A stretch of DNA of 56,014 nucleotides from Anaerolineae bacterium (lineage in GTDB: Bacteria > Chloroflexota > Anaerolineae > J036 > Brachytrichaceae). Below the pieces are notes generated by a model. That model was not told the origin of the DNA. It worked only from the letters and a program-made list of their open reading frames with translations, and searched no databases. The stretch covers positions 1-56,014 of the forward strand of contig CANJQH010000016.1 in the NCBI GenBank assembly GCA_947476335.1, in the 5' to 3' direction. Shown piece after piece: positions 18,822-27,215 of this stretch; the first letter of the stretch is position 1; every line of letters starts with the position of its first letter. Position numbers and translations under genes: made by a program.

Positions 18822-18844
18822 GAGCACTTTCCTTGAAAGTGCTC
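18822..18844 (+). terminator. Hairpin after the ABM gene
   Basis: GAGCACTTTC-CTT-GAAAGTGCTC is a perfect 10-bp stem 45 bp after the stop. The downstream tract is only pyrimidine-rich, not a T-run. Confidence 0.4.
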
Positions 18845-18870
18845 TCTGCTCTGACTCTCTACTGATCTTC

Positions 18871-18963
18871 TAAGTGAGTCGCCAAAAGTTCTGGCGGCAG
18901 ATTCGCCTCCCCCGCAAAGCGGGGAGGCGAATCTGCCGGACAAAACTTATGGACAGGAACTTA
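18871..18963. mobile_element. Family B hairpin element (copy 1)
   Basis: TAAGTGAGTCGCC ... CAGGAACTTA, almost fully palindromic around CCCCGCAAAGCGGGG. Both ends are TA; the uninterrupted site reads CTAG. On the minus strand the right TA forms the stop codon of the aldolase gene. Confidence 0.85.
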
Positions 18964-20367
18964 GTCCGCCAGACCTGAAACGTCCTCGTTCAGCAAAGGA
19001 ATGGCGCCGAAATCCTCGGGCTTCTTATGAATTTCGGTCATCGTCGTGTACTTGTCCGTTGCCGCGCGCGTATTTTCCACGCCAAGCCGGTTAAACAATA
19101 GTGCGAAACGCTCTTCCATCGCATCACGCAGCTTCGCGCGATCGGCTTCGGCCATGTGCCAGAAACGCTCCTTGAACGGGCCGACGGCCTTCTTGCGCGT
19201 CTTGTGGAAGAACTGTTCGTTCGTATCACCAGCCTTGCGCTCATCCACCGCATTTACCAGCAGCCATGCATCGATCTCCGCGCTCAGGTCGGCCGGCAGG
19301 CTCTTGAATGCCACCGACTGCAGCGCCGTCGCCAGATGAACTTCGATCGCCTGCGCTTCGACGAATTTGCCAAACGCCGACTCCGGCAGCGTGCTCGCAC
19401 CGTGCTGCACCGCCCCTCCCATGCCATACTCGCGCGACACCACAGACAAATCGTGCAGCGCTGTGAAGTCGATGCTCACGTCAGCGATGCTGCCGTCCGG
19501 CATCACCGTGCCGCCATGCGAAGTGCCCGTGTTCACCGAAAGCTTGCTGATACCGTGCGCATTCTTCAAGTGCTTCTTATAGCCATCCATGAACGCCCGC
19601 GCCTCGTGCACGTCGCTGTTCTTGTGGCCTACTTCGCCGATCTCGCCGCCGAGCGAAATCGTCACGCCAGCTGGCGTCTTGCTGCGGATGTAATCGGTGA
19701 ACATCGCACACAGCTCGTAGTTCATCTGCTGCTGCTCGTCGAGATCACTCTTGCTCAAATCAACCAGCGTCGACGTATCAATGTCGATGTTGTAGTAGCC
19801 GGCAGTAATCGCATCGTCCATCAGTTTTTTCAGCGCTGCAATTTCAGCAGCCGGACCAGCCGCGTACTTTTTCGCATTGATCTGGAAGTGGTCGCCCTGA
19901 ATAAACAACGGGCCACGGAAGCCTTCCTTGATCGCCGATGCCAGCATCACCGTGGTGAATTCCTGCGGCGGCTGCTGCGTGTACGTCATTTCGCTGCGCG
20001 CAATTTCAAAAATAAATGCGCCAACGTTCTTCTTCACCGCCGCACGAATCGCCGCACGCGCCGTGTCGTAGCTGGACATACGGATGTTCATCGCCGGCGT
20101 CGTGAACGTGTGCGCCAGCGCACCACGCCCGCGCGCCACATACAGCTCATGAATTGAAGCCGGGCGCACACCCAGCGTCTGCCCGATTTCCCAGATCAGC
20201 CAGCGCGCCGCCGATTTCTCTTCGTCACCGCCGAACACGGCCTTGAATATGAGCACATCAATGCCATTCGCCCGCAGCGCCGGCTCGTTGGTCACGAGCA
20301 CATGCCCGCCCTTGACTTCCACGCTGCCGCCCGTCGCGGCCAGCAATTCCTGAATTTTGTTGGACAT
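18961..20367 (-). CDS. Class II aldolase family protein (fructose/tagatose-bisphosphate aldolase-like)
   Basis: Predicted zinc-dependent aldolase acting on a sugar bisphosphate. The 468-aa product is longer than the about 285-350 aa of FbaA/KbaY, matching a long subgroup. Visible metal-site-like motifs: IQGDHFQ, SLGGEIGEVGHKN, SVNTGTSHGG and AVQHGASTLPES. The C-terminal 130 residues lie beyond the usual barrel. Start chosen at ATG 20367 (MSNKIQELL), preceded by GGAGAAG; the frame runs 12 codons further upstream. Its TAA stop is completed by a family B insertion; before insertion it would have been TAG at the same place, so the protein is unchanged. Substrate not determinable. Confidence 0.75.
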   Translation of the reverse strand: MSNKIQELLAATGGSVEVKGGHVLVTNEPALRANGIDVLIFKAVFGGDEEKSAARWLIWEIGQTLGVRPASIHELYVARGRGALAHTFTTPAMNIRMSSYDTARAAIRAAVKKNVGAFIFEIARSEMTYTQQPPQEFTTVMLASAIKEGFRGPLFIQGDHFQINAKKYAAGPAAEIAALKKLMDDAITAGYYNIDIDTSTLVDLSKSDLDEQQQMNYELCAMFTDYIRSKTPAGVTISLGGEIGEVGHKNSDVHEARAFMDGYKKHLKNAHGISKLSVNTGTSHGGTVMPDGSIADVSIDFTALHDLSVVSREYGMGGAVQHGASTLPESAFGKFVEAQAIEVHLATALQSVAFKSLPADLSAEIDAWLLVNAVDERKAGDTNEQFFHKTRKKAVGPFKERFWHMAEADRAKLRDAMEERFALLFNRLGVENTRAATDKYTTMTEIHKKPEDFGAIPLLNEDVSGLAD

Positions 20368-20520
20368 TATTGAATTCTTCTCCGATGCGCAGGCGTCCAG
20401 CAAGTGTCATTCTCACACTTACAGCTGATGCGCCACGCCAAATTCGCCAGCCATTTGCAGCGGCGTAACAAACAATTTCGGCTCATTAGTATAAACTCTC
20501 ACTACGTCTCAGCTTTTAAC

Positions 20521-20700
20521 GGGTGCATTCGCCAAAAGGGGCAAACTTTCGACCGCCGGCGATCGGCACTGATTGGAATCCTCGAAACGCGCTATCTCCC
20601 TCCCCCTTCGGGGGAGGGAGATAGCGCGTTTCGAGGGATTTACCAACGATGGGCCGATCGCGATGGCGGATGACCAAATCGCCTTCGCCACATTGAACCG
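20521..20700. mobile_element. Family C element (copy 1, right end degraded)
   Basis: Begins GGGTGCATTCGCCAAAAGGG and carries the stem GAAACGCGCTATCTCCC with its complement around CCCCCTTCGGGGG. Highly similar to 51526-51707, but the right terminal repeat is lost and no target duplication is found. It occupies part of the 514-bp gap 20368-20881; nothing else recognisable lies there apart from the tandem repeat at its end. Confidence 0.8.
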
Positions 20701-20840
20701 CGCCCGTAATGCTGAAACGCTGCACACACAACAACACCAAGCACCCACAGACATGCTACTTTCCCGCCCTGACTTGCCCTGAAGGGGCAGTCCAGATAAC
20801 AAACAACACATCATCTGGTAAGTTGAGCACTTCTATCATT

Positions 20841-20880
20841 AACAAAAATCAACAAAAATCAACAAAAATCAACAAAACAA
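20841..20880 (+). repeat. 10-bp tandem repeat before a start codon
   Basis: AACAAAAATC three times plus a partial unit, ending one base before ATG 20882. Confidence 0.85.
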
Positions 20881-20881
20881 T

Positions 20882-21433
20882 ATGAACTCACCCAAAATCG
20901 TCGCCCTCGGTGGCACCCACCGCGAACGCTCCTGCTCACGCGCCGCTCTGCAATACGCGCTCGAGATCGCGCGCGAATTTGGCGCCGAAGTTGAATTGCT
21001 CGACCTGGGGAAACTCGAGCTGCCCATGTACCGCGCCGATTACGCGTTGAAGGATTACTCAGCCGCGGATCAGGCGTCGCTGCAGTACTTTCTCACCGCA
21101 TGCCGCGCCGCAAATGGCATGTTGTGGGCCTCGCCCACCTATCATGGCACCGTCACCGGCCTCTTTAAAAACGCCCTCGACCACATGGATCACCTCACTG
21201 ACGATGACCCACCCTATCTCGTCGGCAAGGCTATCGGCCTCATCTCGATCAACGACTCGAAAACCTTCAGCGCCATGTCCAATGCTGTGCACGAGCTGCG
21301 CGCATGGCTCGCCCCAACGCACATCGTGCTCGATAAAAATGCCTTCGACGCCGAAATGCACGTCTCCGACATCGGTGCTCAACGCCGCATCACCCGGCTT
21401 GTGAACGAACTTCTCTCTTTCACACGACGCTGA
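20882..21433 (+). CDS. NADPH-dependent FMN reductase family protein
   Basis: Flavodoxin-fold reductase, 183 aa. The FMN phosphate loop GGTHRERSCSRAAL (9-22) and ASPTYHGTVTGLFKNALDHM are the family's flavin-binding signatures. Related proteins (SsuE, ArsH, chromate and azo reductases) differ in acceptor; this one cannot be assigned. The start is at ATG 20882 directly after an A-rich tandem repeat, with no Shine-Dalgarno. The TGA stop lies within the first unit of a 13-bp tandem repeat. Confidence 0.8.
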   Translation: MNSPKIVALGGTHRERSCSRAALQYALEIAREFGAEVELLDLGKLELPMYRADYALKDYSAADQASLQYFLTACRAANGMLWASPTYHGTVTGLFKNALDHMDHLTDDDPPYLVGKAIGLISINDSKTFSAMSNAVHELRAWLAPTHIVLDKNAFDAEMHVSDIGAQRRITRLVNELLSFTRR

Positions 21434-21459
21434 CACACGACGCTGACACACGACGCTGA
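21421..21459 (+). repeat. 13-bp tandem repeat spanning a stop codon
   Basis: CACACGACGCTGA three times; the first unit contains the stop of the FMN reductase gene, so the last codons were duplicated into the 3' flank. Confidence 0.85.
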
Positions 21460-21560
21460 CACTGCAAATTCGCCCCACTCAGCCCCTGCGAAATTCGCAT
21501 GCATCGCCACTCCGTCGGTTTCAGAGACCGAATGATTCCCTGCAAACACCAGTAGACGTC

Positions 21561-21566
21561 TACAAT
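21561..21566 (+). promoter_or_regulatory. Candidate -10 of the min operon (leaderless type)
   Basis: TACAAT ends 11 nt before the minC ATG; no Shine-Dalgarno. Confidence 0.45.
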
Positions 21567-21577
21567 TTAACGCAATC

Positions 21578-22258
21578 ATGGTCACAATCAAGGGAATCCG
21601 CCAAGGGCTGTTAATAGCCTTTTCTGCAGAAAACGACCCATGGCTGACTCGTTTGCGTGAGCTGGAGGGCAAACTCGCCGCAAATGAGGCTTTCTTCACC
21701 GGCGGTCAGGTCGTTTTTGACGTCGGTCCCCTAACGCTCACCTGTGACGACATTCAACGTTCGGTTACACTTTTAGACGGATATCATGTACAATTGCTTG
21801 CAATCTTGTCGGATAATGACACGACAAAGAAAAACATTGTAGCGATGGGGGTCGCCGATGTGCTCCCTGCACTGGAAATACCCAGACAGGTGCCAACTGA
21901 AACGATGAAAATCGTTTCAATCGACGACAGTCAGAACGGCGCCACAGATGGGGCGCTCATCAAAAAGCGATTGCGAGCAGGTCAGATGGTCAAACACCCC
22001 GGACACGTGGTGGTAGTGGGTGATGTCAACCCCGGCGCACAGATCCTGGCTGGTGGTGATATTATCGTGTGGGGTCGATTGCAAGGTTCGGCGCACGCCG
22101 GAGCGTTCGGTGATTTAGGAGCTGTGATCTGTGCATTGGAGATGGCACCGACACTGATCAAGATCGCAGATTTAACCGTGCGCAATCACAAGGGAAAAGT
22201 TGAAACAGCGCGCGTCGAAGGACAGGAGATCATTTTCTCCTCCTGGGACAAGGGTTGA
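21578..22258 (+). CDS. minC: Septum site-determining protein MinC
   Basis: Inhibits FtsZ assembly away from mid-cell. The 226-aa product has a variable N-terminal FtsZ-binding domain and a C-terminal right-handed beta-helix (about 115-226) recognised by GQMVKHPGHVVVVGDVNPGA, GGDIIVWGRLQGSAHAGAFG and the MinD-contact region. First gene of minC-minD-minE-rodA; minD follows within 15 bp. Length is normal. Confidence 0.92.
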   Translation: MVTIKGIRQGLLIAFSAENDPWLTRLRELEGKLAANEAFFTGGQVVFDVGPLTLTCDDIQRSVTLLDGYHVQLLAILSDNDTTKKNIVAMGVADVLPALEIPRQVPTETMKIVSIDDSQNGATDGALIKKRLRAGQMVKHPGHVVVVGDVNPGAQILAGGDIIVWGRLQGSAHAGAFGDLGAVICALEMAPTLIKIADLTVRNHKGKVETARVEGQEIIFSSWDKG

Positions 22259-22272
22259 GTGCAGCGGACAAC

Positions 22273-23061
22273 ATGGCAAGAATCGTCACCATTACATCAG
22301 GCAAGGGTGGCGTCGGAAAGACGACGACCACAGCTAACCTCGGCGCTGCTCTCGCATTGCAGGGCCACAAAACTGTCGTTTTCGACGGAGATATCGGCCT
22401 GCGCAATCTTGACATCGTCATGGGGCTGGAAAGCCGCATCGTCTACGACGCAGTGGACGTCATCGAGGGTCGCTGCAAGCTGAAGCAGGCGCTCATTCGC
22501 GACAAGCGCGCGGAGAAGCTCAGCCTGCTGCCCACCGCGCAGTCGCGCGATAAATCGGCCATCAGCCCGCAGCAGATGCAACAGATCTGCAACGAACTCG
22601 CCACAGAATTTGATTTCGTGCTGATCGACTCGCCAGCCGGCATCGAACAAGGATTTCGCAACTCGTTGGCGCCCGCCACAGAAGTGCTGGTGGTCGTCAA
22701 CCCTGAAGTCTCCTCAGTGCGCGACGCAGACCGCGTCATTGGCTTGATCGAATCCTCAGGCAAAGGACCGGCCAAGCTGGTCATCAACCGGCTCGTGCCG
22801 ATGCGCGTCAAACGCCAGGAAATGCTCAGCGCCGACGACATCGTCGAAATTCTCTCGACTGAAATCATCGGCATCGTTCCAGAAGACGAAAGCATCCTCG
22901 CTGCATCCAACCGCGGCCAGCCAGTCTCCTTCGCAGGAAAATCGCCCGCAGCGGAAGCGTATCGCGACATCGCGCGCCGCATGACAGGTGAAACTGTGCC
23001 AATTCGAGTTCCACAAGATGGTGAAACAATATGGTCGCGCATCTTCGGAGGCGGGAGGTAG
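22273..23061 (+). CDS. minD: Septum site-determining ATPase MinD
   Basis: Membrane-associated ATPase that recruits MinC and is displaced by MinE. The 262-aa product has the deviant Walker A GKGGVGKTTTTANLG, the switch I-like VFDGDIGLRNLDIVMG, and DFVLIDSPAGIEQG. Start chosen at ATG 22273 (MARIVTITSGKGG); the frame also offers TTG 22255 overlapping the minC stop, which would add six residues. The C-terminus ends WSRIFGGGR, an amphipathic tail shorter than usual; its last codons form the minE Shine-Dalgarno. Confidence 0.93.
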   Translation: MARIVTITSGKGGVGKTTTTANLGAALALQGHKTVVFDGDIGLRNLDIVMGLESRIVYDAVDVIEGRCKLKQALIRDKRAEKLSLLPTAQSRDKSAISPQQMQQICNELATEFDFVLIDSPAGIEQGFRNSLAPATEVLVVVNPEVSSVRDADRVIGLIESSGKGPAKLVINRLVPMRVKRQEMLSADDIVEILSTEIIGIVPEDESILAASNRGQPVSFAGKSPAAEAYRDIARRMTGETVPIRVPQDGETIWSRIFGGGR

Positions 23062-23063
23062 AT

Positions 23064-23378
23064 ATGAGCAGGTGGACTAAGCTTTTCAGCGGAGAAAGTA
23101 CTTCAAGCGCTGGGTCGGCCAAGCAGCGCCTGCAATTTGTGCTCGTACATGACCGCAACGAAATTCCACCCGGAATGCTCGAGCTCATCAAGGACGACGT
23201 CATCGCCGTGATTTCGCGGCGCATTCATATCGACCGGGCCAACGTCGAGGTGCATGTCACCCATGAGGCATCCGAAGGGAAACTTGTCGTCGATATTCCG
23301 CTGTTGTTGAGCGAAGAACCGGTCTCCGGCCGCACCACCGGCCGCACCACCGGCCGCACGCAGACGCCTCGCGCCTGA
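23064..23378 (+). CDS. minE: Cell division topological specificity factor MinE
   Basis: Activates MinD ATPase and restricts MinCD to the poles. The 104-aa product has an N-terminal amphipathic stretch (MSRWTKLFSG), the MinD-binding LQFVLVHDRNEI and the dimerisation domain with PGMLELIKDDVIAVISRRI. The C-terminus carries GRTTGRTTGRT encoded by a 12-bp tandem repeat (23328-23360), absent from typical MinE. ATG 23064 is preceded by GGAGG inside the end of minD. Confidence 0.92.
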   Translation: MSRWTKLFSGESTSSAGSAKQRLQFVLVHDRNEIPPGMLELIKDDVIAVISRRIHIDRANVEVHVTHEASEGKLVVDIPLLLSEEPVSGRTTGRTTGRTQTPRA

Positions 23379-23384
23379 CGCATT

Positions 23385-24608
23385 ATGCTCGATCGACGAA
23401 TCTGGCGTCAGTTCGACTGGCTGCTGTTCGTCGCTGTAGTCGCCCTGCTGGCCATCGGCATCGTCATGATTTACAGCGCGACCCAGCGCGATCCAGTCAT
23501 CCGAGGTCTGTGGCTAGACCAAGCGTTCACCGCCGTCGGCGCAGTTTTTCTTCTGCTGCTGCTCGCCGCATTCGACTACGCGCTGCTGCGCAATTTCACC
23601 CCGTTCCTCTATCTGCTGACGATCGGCATGCTGATTCTCGTGCTCGTCGTCGGCCAGGAAAGCTTCGGTGCACGGCGCTGGTTTCGCCTGCCCGGATTCG
23701 ACCTGCAGCCGGGGGAAGTGACGAAAGTGCTGCTCACCGTCGTGCTCGCACGCTTCATCGCCGACCGCGAAGGTCGCCGCCCCTACCTCGAAACTATCGT
23801 GTTGTCCGGGCTGCTGGTGCTGCCCTGCGTCGGCCTGATCATGCTGCAGCCGAACCTCAGTACGGCGCTAACCATCGTCTTTCTCTGGCTCGCCGTGATC
23901 TTCGTCGGCGGACTGGCGCGCGAGCACATTCTCCTGATGGGCGGTGCGGCTGTGGCGCTGCTGCTGGCCTTCCTCATCGTCTCGCGCCTGCCGGTCGAAA
24001 CGGTGCCCACCAACGACCAGGCAGCGGCAGCTGCTTCCGGCCGGCCCACCCCAACGTCCGCAGCGCCCGGCATCACCGCCACACCCGCTCCACCCACCCA
24101 AGGACTGATTCGCAGCTATCAGCTGAAGCGTATCGAAAACCTGCTCTTTGGCGGCCAGCAGGGTGAAAACTACCAGAGCGACCAAGCACTCATCGCGCTC
24201 GGCTCGGGTGGCATGCTTGGCAAAGGCCTGCTCAAGGGCACGCAGACGCAATACGGCTACTTCCCAGTGCGGCACACCGATTTCATCTTCTCCGTCATCG
24301 GAGAAGAACTCGGCTTCGTCGGCGCCACGATCTGCCTGTTGCTGCTCTTCACAGTCATCCTGCGTGCGCTATGGGCCGCATACATCGCGCGCGACAACTT
24401 CGGCCGCCTACTCTGCGTCGGCGTCGCGGCAGTGCTATTCCTGCAGACGTATATCAACGTCGGCATGCAGGTTGGCTGGGCACCCGTCACCGGCGTTGTG
24501 CTACCTTTCATCAGCTACGGCCGCACCAACCTGATTGTGGTCATGGTCGCAGTCGGCATTGTCGAAAGCGTGGTGCTACGGCACCGCCGCTCGCCGTTTG
24601 CCGCATAG
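23385..24608 (+). CDS. rodA: SEDS-family peptidoglycan glycosyltransferase RodA
   Basis: Polytopic membrane enzyme that polymerises lipid II during cell elongation. The 407-aa product has about ten TM segments. It holds GARRWFRLPGFDLQPGE, HTDFIFSVIGEELGF with the essential Asp (Asp299), and GWAPVTGVVLPFISYGRTN. Two oddities: the usual QPDLGTA is QPNLSTA (Asn157), and a Pro/Ala/Thr-rich linker (about 207-240) interrupts the loop before the HTDF motif. It is 7 bp after minE, in the same operon, which ties elongation to division-site placement. FtsW is the alternative; context and motif order favour RodA. Convergent with rsfS (2-bp gap). Confidence 0.88.
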   Translation: MLDRRIWRQFDWLLFVAVVALLAIGIVMIYSATQRDPVIRGLWLDQAFTAVGAVFLLLLLAAFDYALLRNFTPFLYLLTIGMLILVLVVGQESFGARRWFRLPGFDLQPGEVTKVLLTVVLARFIADREGRRPYLETIVLSGLLVLPCVGLIMLQPNLSTALTIVFLWLAVIFVGGLAREHILLMGGAAVALLLAFLIVSRLPVETVPTNDQAAAAASGRPTPTSAAPGITATPAPPTQGLIRSYQLKRIENLLFGGQQGENYQSDQALIALGSGGMLGKGLLKGTQTQYGYFPVRHTDFIFSVIGEELGFVGATICLLLLFTVILRALWAAYIARDNFGRLLCVGVAAVLFLQTYINVGMQVGWAPVTGVVLPFISYGRTNLIVVMVAVGIVESVVLRHRRSPFAA

Positions 24609-24610
24609 CG

Positions 24611-24976
24611 CTACTGCACGCGCAGCAGCACCGGCGCCTGCTGCCACAGCGCCTCAAGACTATAGTAGGCACGCTGACTGGGCAGGAAAATGTGCACGAC
24701 GACGTCGATGTAATCCATCAACACCCAGCCACCACCGGAAGTGCCGATCACGGCCTTCGGTTTGATATGTGCGCTCCGGCCGAGCGATTCCTCGATGCCG
24801 TCCGCGATCGCTTTGAGCTGTCGCTCGCTGCCACCACTGCAGATGACAAAATAATCAGCGACCGTCGACAACGTGCGGAGATCGAGCAAAACGGTGTCAT
24901 CGGCTTTCTTTTCAGCGGCCGCATCCACGATGGCGCGGGCAAGGACGAGCGCATCAGCGCTTACGTTTTCGGACAT
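24611..24976 (-). CDS. rsfS: Ribosomal silencing factor RsfS
   Basis: Binds ribosomal protein L14 of the 50S subunit and blocks subunit joining when nutrients are low. The 121-aa product has the Iojap-family core LLDLRTLSTVADYFVICSGG, RQLKAIADGIEE and DYIDVVVHIF. The frame extends about 70 codons upstream through repeat DNA; ATG 24976 is chosen because TATAAT lies 10 nt before it and the family starts here. Confidence 0.9.
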   Translation of the reverse strand: MSENVSADALVLARAIVDAAAEKKADDTVLLDLRTLSTVADYFVICSGGSERQLKAIADGIEESLGRSAHIKPKAVIGTSGGGWVLMDYIDVVVHIFLPSQRAYYSLEALWQQAPVLLRVQ

Positions 24977-24986
24977 GTGTGGACGA

Positions 24987-24992
24987 ATTATA
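24987..24992 (-). promoter_or_regulatory. Candidate -10 of rsfS (leaderless type)
   Basis: TATAAT on the minus strand, ending 10 nt before the rsfS ATG. Confidence 0.5.
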
Positions 24993-25020
24993 CGGGGACG
25001 GTTTTCACATTCCGTCGCAC

Positions 25021-25145
25021 TCGTGCGTTCGCCGTTTGGGGCACACGTTGACCGCGCGTCGCTTCCCCAGCCTGGACCCTCGGTCCCCGGTCCAGGTGAC
25101 AGTCGCCGCCGTTTCGTGAAATTCGCCCCCACTGCGGATACACCT
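25021..25145. mobile_element. Family D element with internal deletion (copy 1)
   Basis: Ends GTGCGTTCGCCGTTTGGGGC and, at the right, GCCCCCACTGCGGATACACC match the D termini; the interior is shorter than in other copies. No clear target duplication. TCGCACTCGTGCGTTCG occurs at 25015-25031 and again at 25160-25176. Fills most of the 305-bp gap 24977-25281. Confidence 0.7.
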
Positions 25146-25266
25146 CTCTCGCGTGTACTTCGCACTCGTGCGTTCGTCATAGGAAGCAATATTCGACGGC
25201 TGACCGCCGTCGACGCTTTTTCCCGCCAGGTTCGAGCACAGCGGGCGCGAGCGTACGCACACCTCG

Positions 25267-25272
25267 TACACT
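25267..25272 (+). promoter_or_regulatory. Candidate -10 of the HAD gene (leaderless type)
   Basis: TACACT ends 9 nt before ATG 25282. Confidence 0.4.
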
Positions 25273-25281
25273 CTACCCACT

Positions 25282-25950
25282 ATGTCGGAAATCATTCCAC
25301 GCGCCGTACTCTGGGACATGGACGGCGTACTCGTCGATTCGGGCGAATATCACCATGCAGCATGGCGCGAAACGCTCGCGCGCGAAAATGTTGACTTCGA
25401 TTCCGCTCTCTTTCGCAGCACCTTCGGCCAGCGCAACGACACAATCCTGCGCGGCCTTTTCGGTGCAGACCTGAGCGACGCCGAAGTCGCGCGCATCGCA
25501 GATTTCAAGGAACTTTTGTACCGCCAGCGCATCACCACCGACGGCATCGACGCACTGCCCGGTGTTCGGCACTGGCTGCGCAGCCTGCAGGATGCCGGCT
25601 GGCGCCAGGCAGTCGCATCTGCAGCGCCGCGCGCCAACGTCATGGCCATCCTGAACGCACTCGACATCGGCGCGTACTTCAATGCCATCGCTTCAGCCGA
25701 AGACGTCACGCGCGGCAAACCCGATCCACAGGTCTATCTGACCGCAGCCGCACGCGTCGGGACAACACCAGCGCGCGCCATCGTGATCGAAGATGCACCA
25801 GCCGGGCTCGAAGGCGCACGCCGCGCCGGCATGAAATGCGTCGGCGTGCTCACCGGCCACGCACAGCTACAAGCTGATGTCGTCGTGCATCGGCTGACCG
25901 ATCTGCCAGCCGATGCATTCGATCTGCTCCTCGCGTCAAGCGCAGACTGA
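25282..25950 (+). CDS. HAD-superfamily phosphatase/phosphoglucomutase-like hydrolase
   Basis: The 222-aa product has HAD motif I DMDGVLVDS (two catalytic Asp), a helical cap, motif II in VASAAPRANV, and motif III/IV with RGKPDPQVYLTAA and VIEDAPAGLEGARRAGM. It resembles subfamily IA enzymes such as beta-phosphoglucomutase and sugar-phosphate phosphatases. No sugar transporter or maltose phosphorylase gene is nearby, so the substrate is open. A possible -10 lies 9 nt before the start. Confidence 0.8.
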   Translation: MSEIIPRAVLWDMDGVLVDSGEYHHAAWRETLARENVDFDSALFRSTFGQRNDTILRGLFGADLSDAEVARIADFKELLYRQRITTDGIDALPGVRHWLRSLQDAGWRQAVASAAPRANVMAILNALDIGAYFNAIASAEDVTRGKPDPQVYLTAAARVGTTPARAIVIEDAPAGLEGARRAGMKCVGVLTGHAQLQADVVVHRLTDLPADAFDLLLASSAD

Positions 25951-25965
25951 ATTCCGCGAACCACG

Positions 25966-25971
25966 TACACT
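25966..25971 (+). promoter_or_regulatory. Candidate -10 of the PLD gene (leaderless type)
   Basis: TACACT ends 9 nt before ATG 25981. Confidence 0.4.
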
Positions 25972-25980
25972 CCACACACC

Positions 25981-27144
25981 ATGAAAATTTTGCGCCGCCT
26001 TGCACTCTTGTTCGCCGTCCTGCTCACGGCGTGCACCTTTTCATTTCCAGATGCGCCGGCGGGGACCCCGACGCCGAAAGATGCGCCAGCGAAGCCGACC
26101 GTAAAAAAAGCGCCGACTAGAACACCGAAAAAAACTCCCGGCAAAGCGCCAACCCGCTCTCCGAAGAAAACCCCTGGCAAAGTCCCAACGCGATCTCCGA
26201 ACAGAGCCCCCGTTGATTCTCCCGGCGGCCGGCTCGGCGTCACCGGCGTGACGCTGTGGGTCTTCCCCGATGACGGCGTCGATCCGCTCGTCGAGATGAT
26301 CACTTCGGCGAAGACGCGCGTCTGGCTGACGATCTACATGTTGAGCGAAGTGCGCATCTTCGACGCACTGAAAACGGCGAAAGACAACGGCATCGATGTG
26401 CGCGTGCTGATCGAGCCAAGCCCACTCGGCGGCGCTTCATCCGCAAAGGCAGCACTGAGCCGGCTCAAGCGCGACAATATCGAAGTAAAAACCGCGAACC
26501 CAGCGTTTCGACTCACGCATGAAAAGAGCTATGTCATCGACAATGAGATGGTGATTCTGACGTCGAACATGACACGCAGCAGCTTCACGCGCAATCGCGA
26601 ATTTGCAGTGGTACATCGCGATCCACAAGACGTCGACGAACTTGTGCGCGCATTCAACGCCGATTGGAACCGCGAGGAGTTCGTGCCACAAAGCCCGAAC
26701 CTGGTGTGGAGCCCGGACAATTCACGCGTGCGCATCGACGCGCTGATCGAAGGCGCACAGAAAACGCTCGAGGTGTACGCAGCGAGCACGCTCGACGACG
26801 AACAACTCGGCCTGCTCGCACAGGCGCAGAAGCGCGGCGTAAAGGTGCGCCTCATCACGTCACCACGCGCTCCAGAAGGCGAAGACCCTGCAGCCAGCGA
26901 CCTCGACAACCTGCAGCGCGCGCGCGTAAAGGTGCGCTACATCAAAGTGCCGCTCATCCACGCCAAGGCATTCATCGCCGACTTCAGTGAGCCGTCCATG
27001 CTCGGCTTCGTCGGTTCGATCAACATCACCGCGCAATCGCTCGACTTCAACCGCGAACTCGGCATTCTGCTGGCTGATGAAGATGCACTCACGCGCATCC
27101 ACGACACGTTCGAACAGGATTGGAGCAAATCAACGGATCGGTAA
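25981..27144 (+). CDS. Phospholipase D-like lipoprotein
   Basis: Predicted exported lipoprotein, 387 aa. The signal peptide ends in the lipobox LTAC (Cys18). Residues about 25-75 are a Pro/Thr/Lys-rich linker with repeats of the type TPKKTPGK. Two PLD domains follow: HEKSYVIDNEMVILTSNMT and HAKAFIADFSEPSMLG each carry the HxKxxxxD catalytic set, and each is followed by the SN or GSIN residues expected of an active enzyme. It probably cleaves a phosphodiester (lipid or DNA) at the cell surface. The TAA stop is the second to fourth base of a family A repeat. Confidence 0.82.
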   Translation: MKILRRLALLFAVLLTACTFSFPDAPAGTPTPKDAPAKPTVKKAPTRTPKKTPGKAPTRSPKKTPGKVPTRSPNRAPVDSPGGRLGVTGVTLWVFPDDGVDPLVEMITSAKTRVWLTIYMLSEVRIFDALKTAKDNGIDVRVLIEPSPLGGASSAKAALSRLKRDNIEVKTANPAFRLTHEKSYVIDNEMVILTSNMTRSSFTRNREFAVVHRDPQDVDELVRAFNADWNREEFVPQSPNLVWSPDNSRVRIDALIEGAQKTLEVYAASTLDDEQLGLLAQAQKRGVKVRLITSPRAPEGEDPAASDLDNLQRARVKVRYIKVPLIHAKAFIADFSEPSMLGFVGSINITAQSLDFNRELGILLADEDALTRIHDTFEQDWSKSTDR

Positions 27145-27213
27145 CTACTCAGTCATCCAGTTTTCCAACGCGCAACTGCTGCGCGGGAAATACTGATCTG
27201 GGCCTGAGTAACT
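27141..27213. repeat. Family A short copy
   Basis: Starts GTAACTACTCAG in the stop codon of the PLD gene and ends in GGCCTGAGTAACTGC just before the next gene. The centre is reduced to GCGC-AACTGCT-GCGC. Confidence 0.7.
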
Positions 27214-27215
27214 GC

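Noticed and set aside
19156..20157. 333-aa open frame antisense to the aldolase gene
   Set aside because: Arg/His-rich shadow frame without any recognisable domain.
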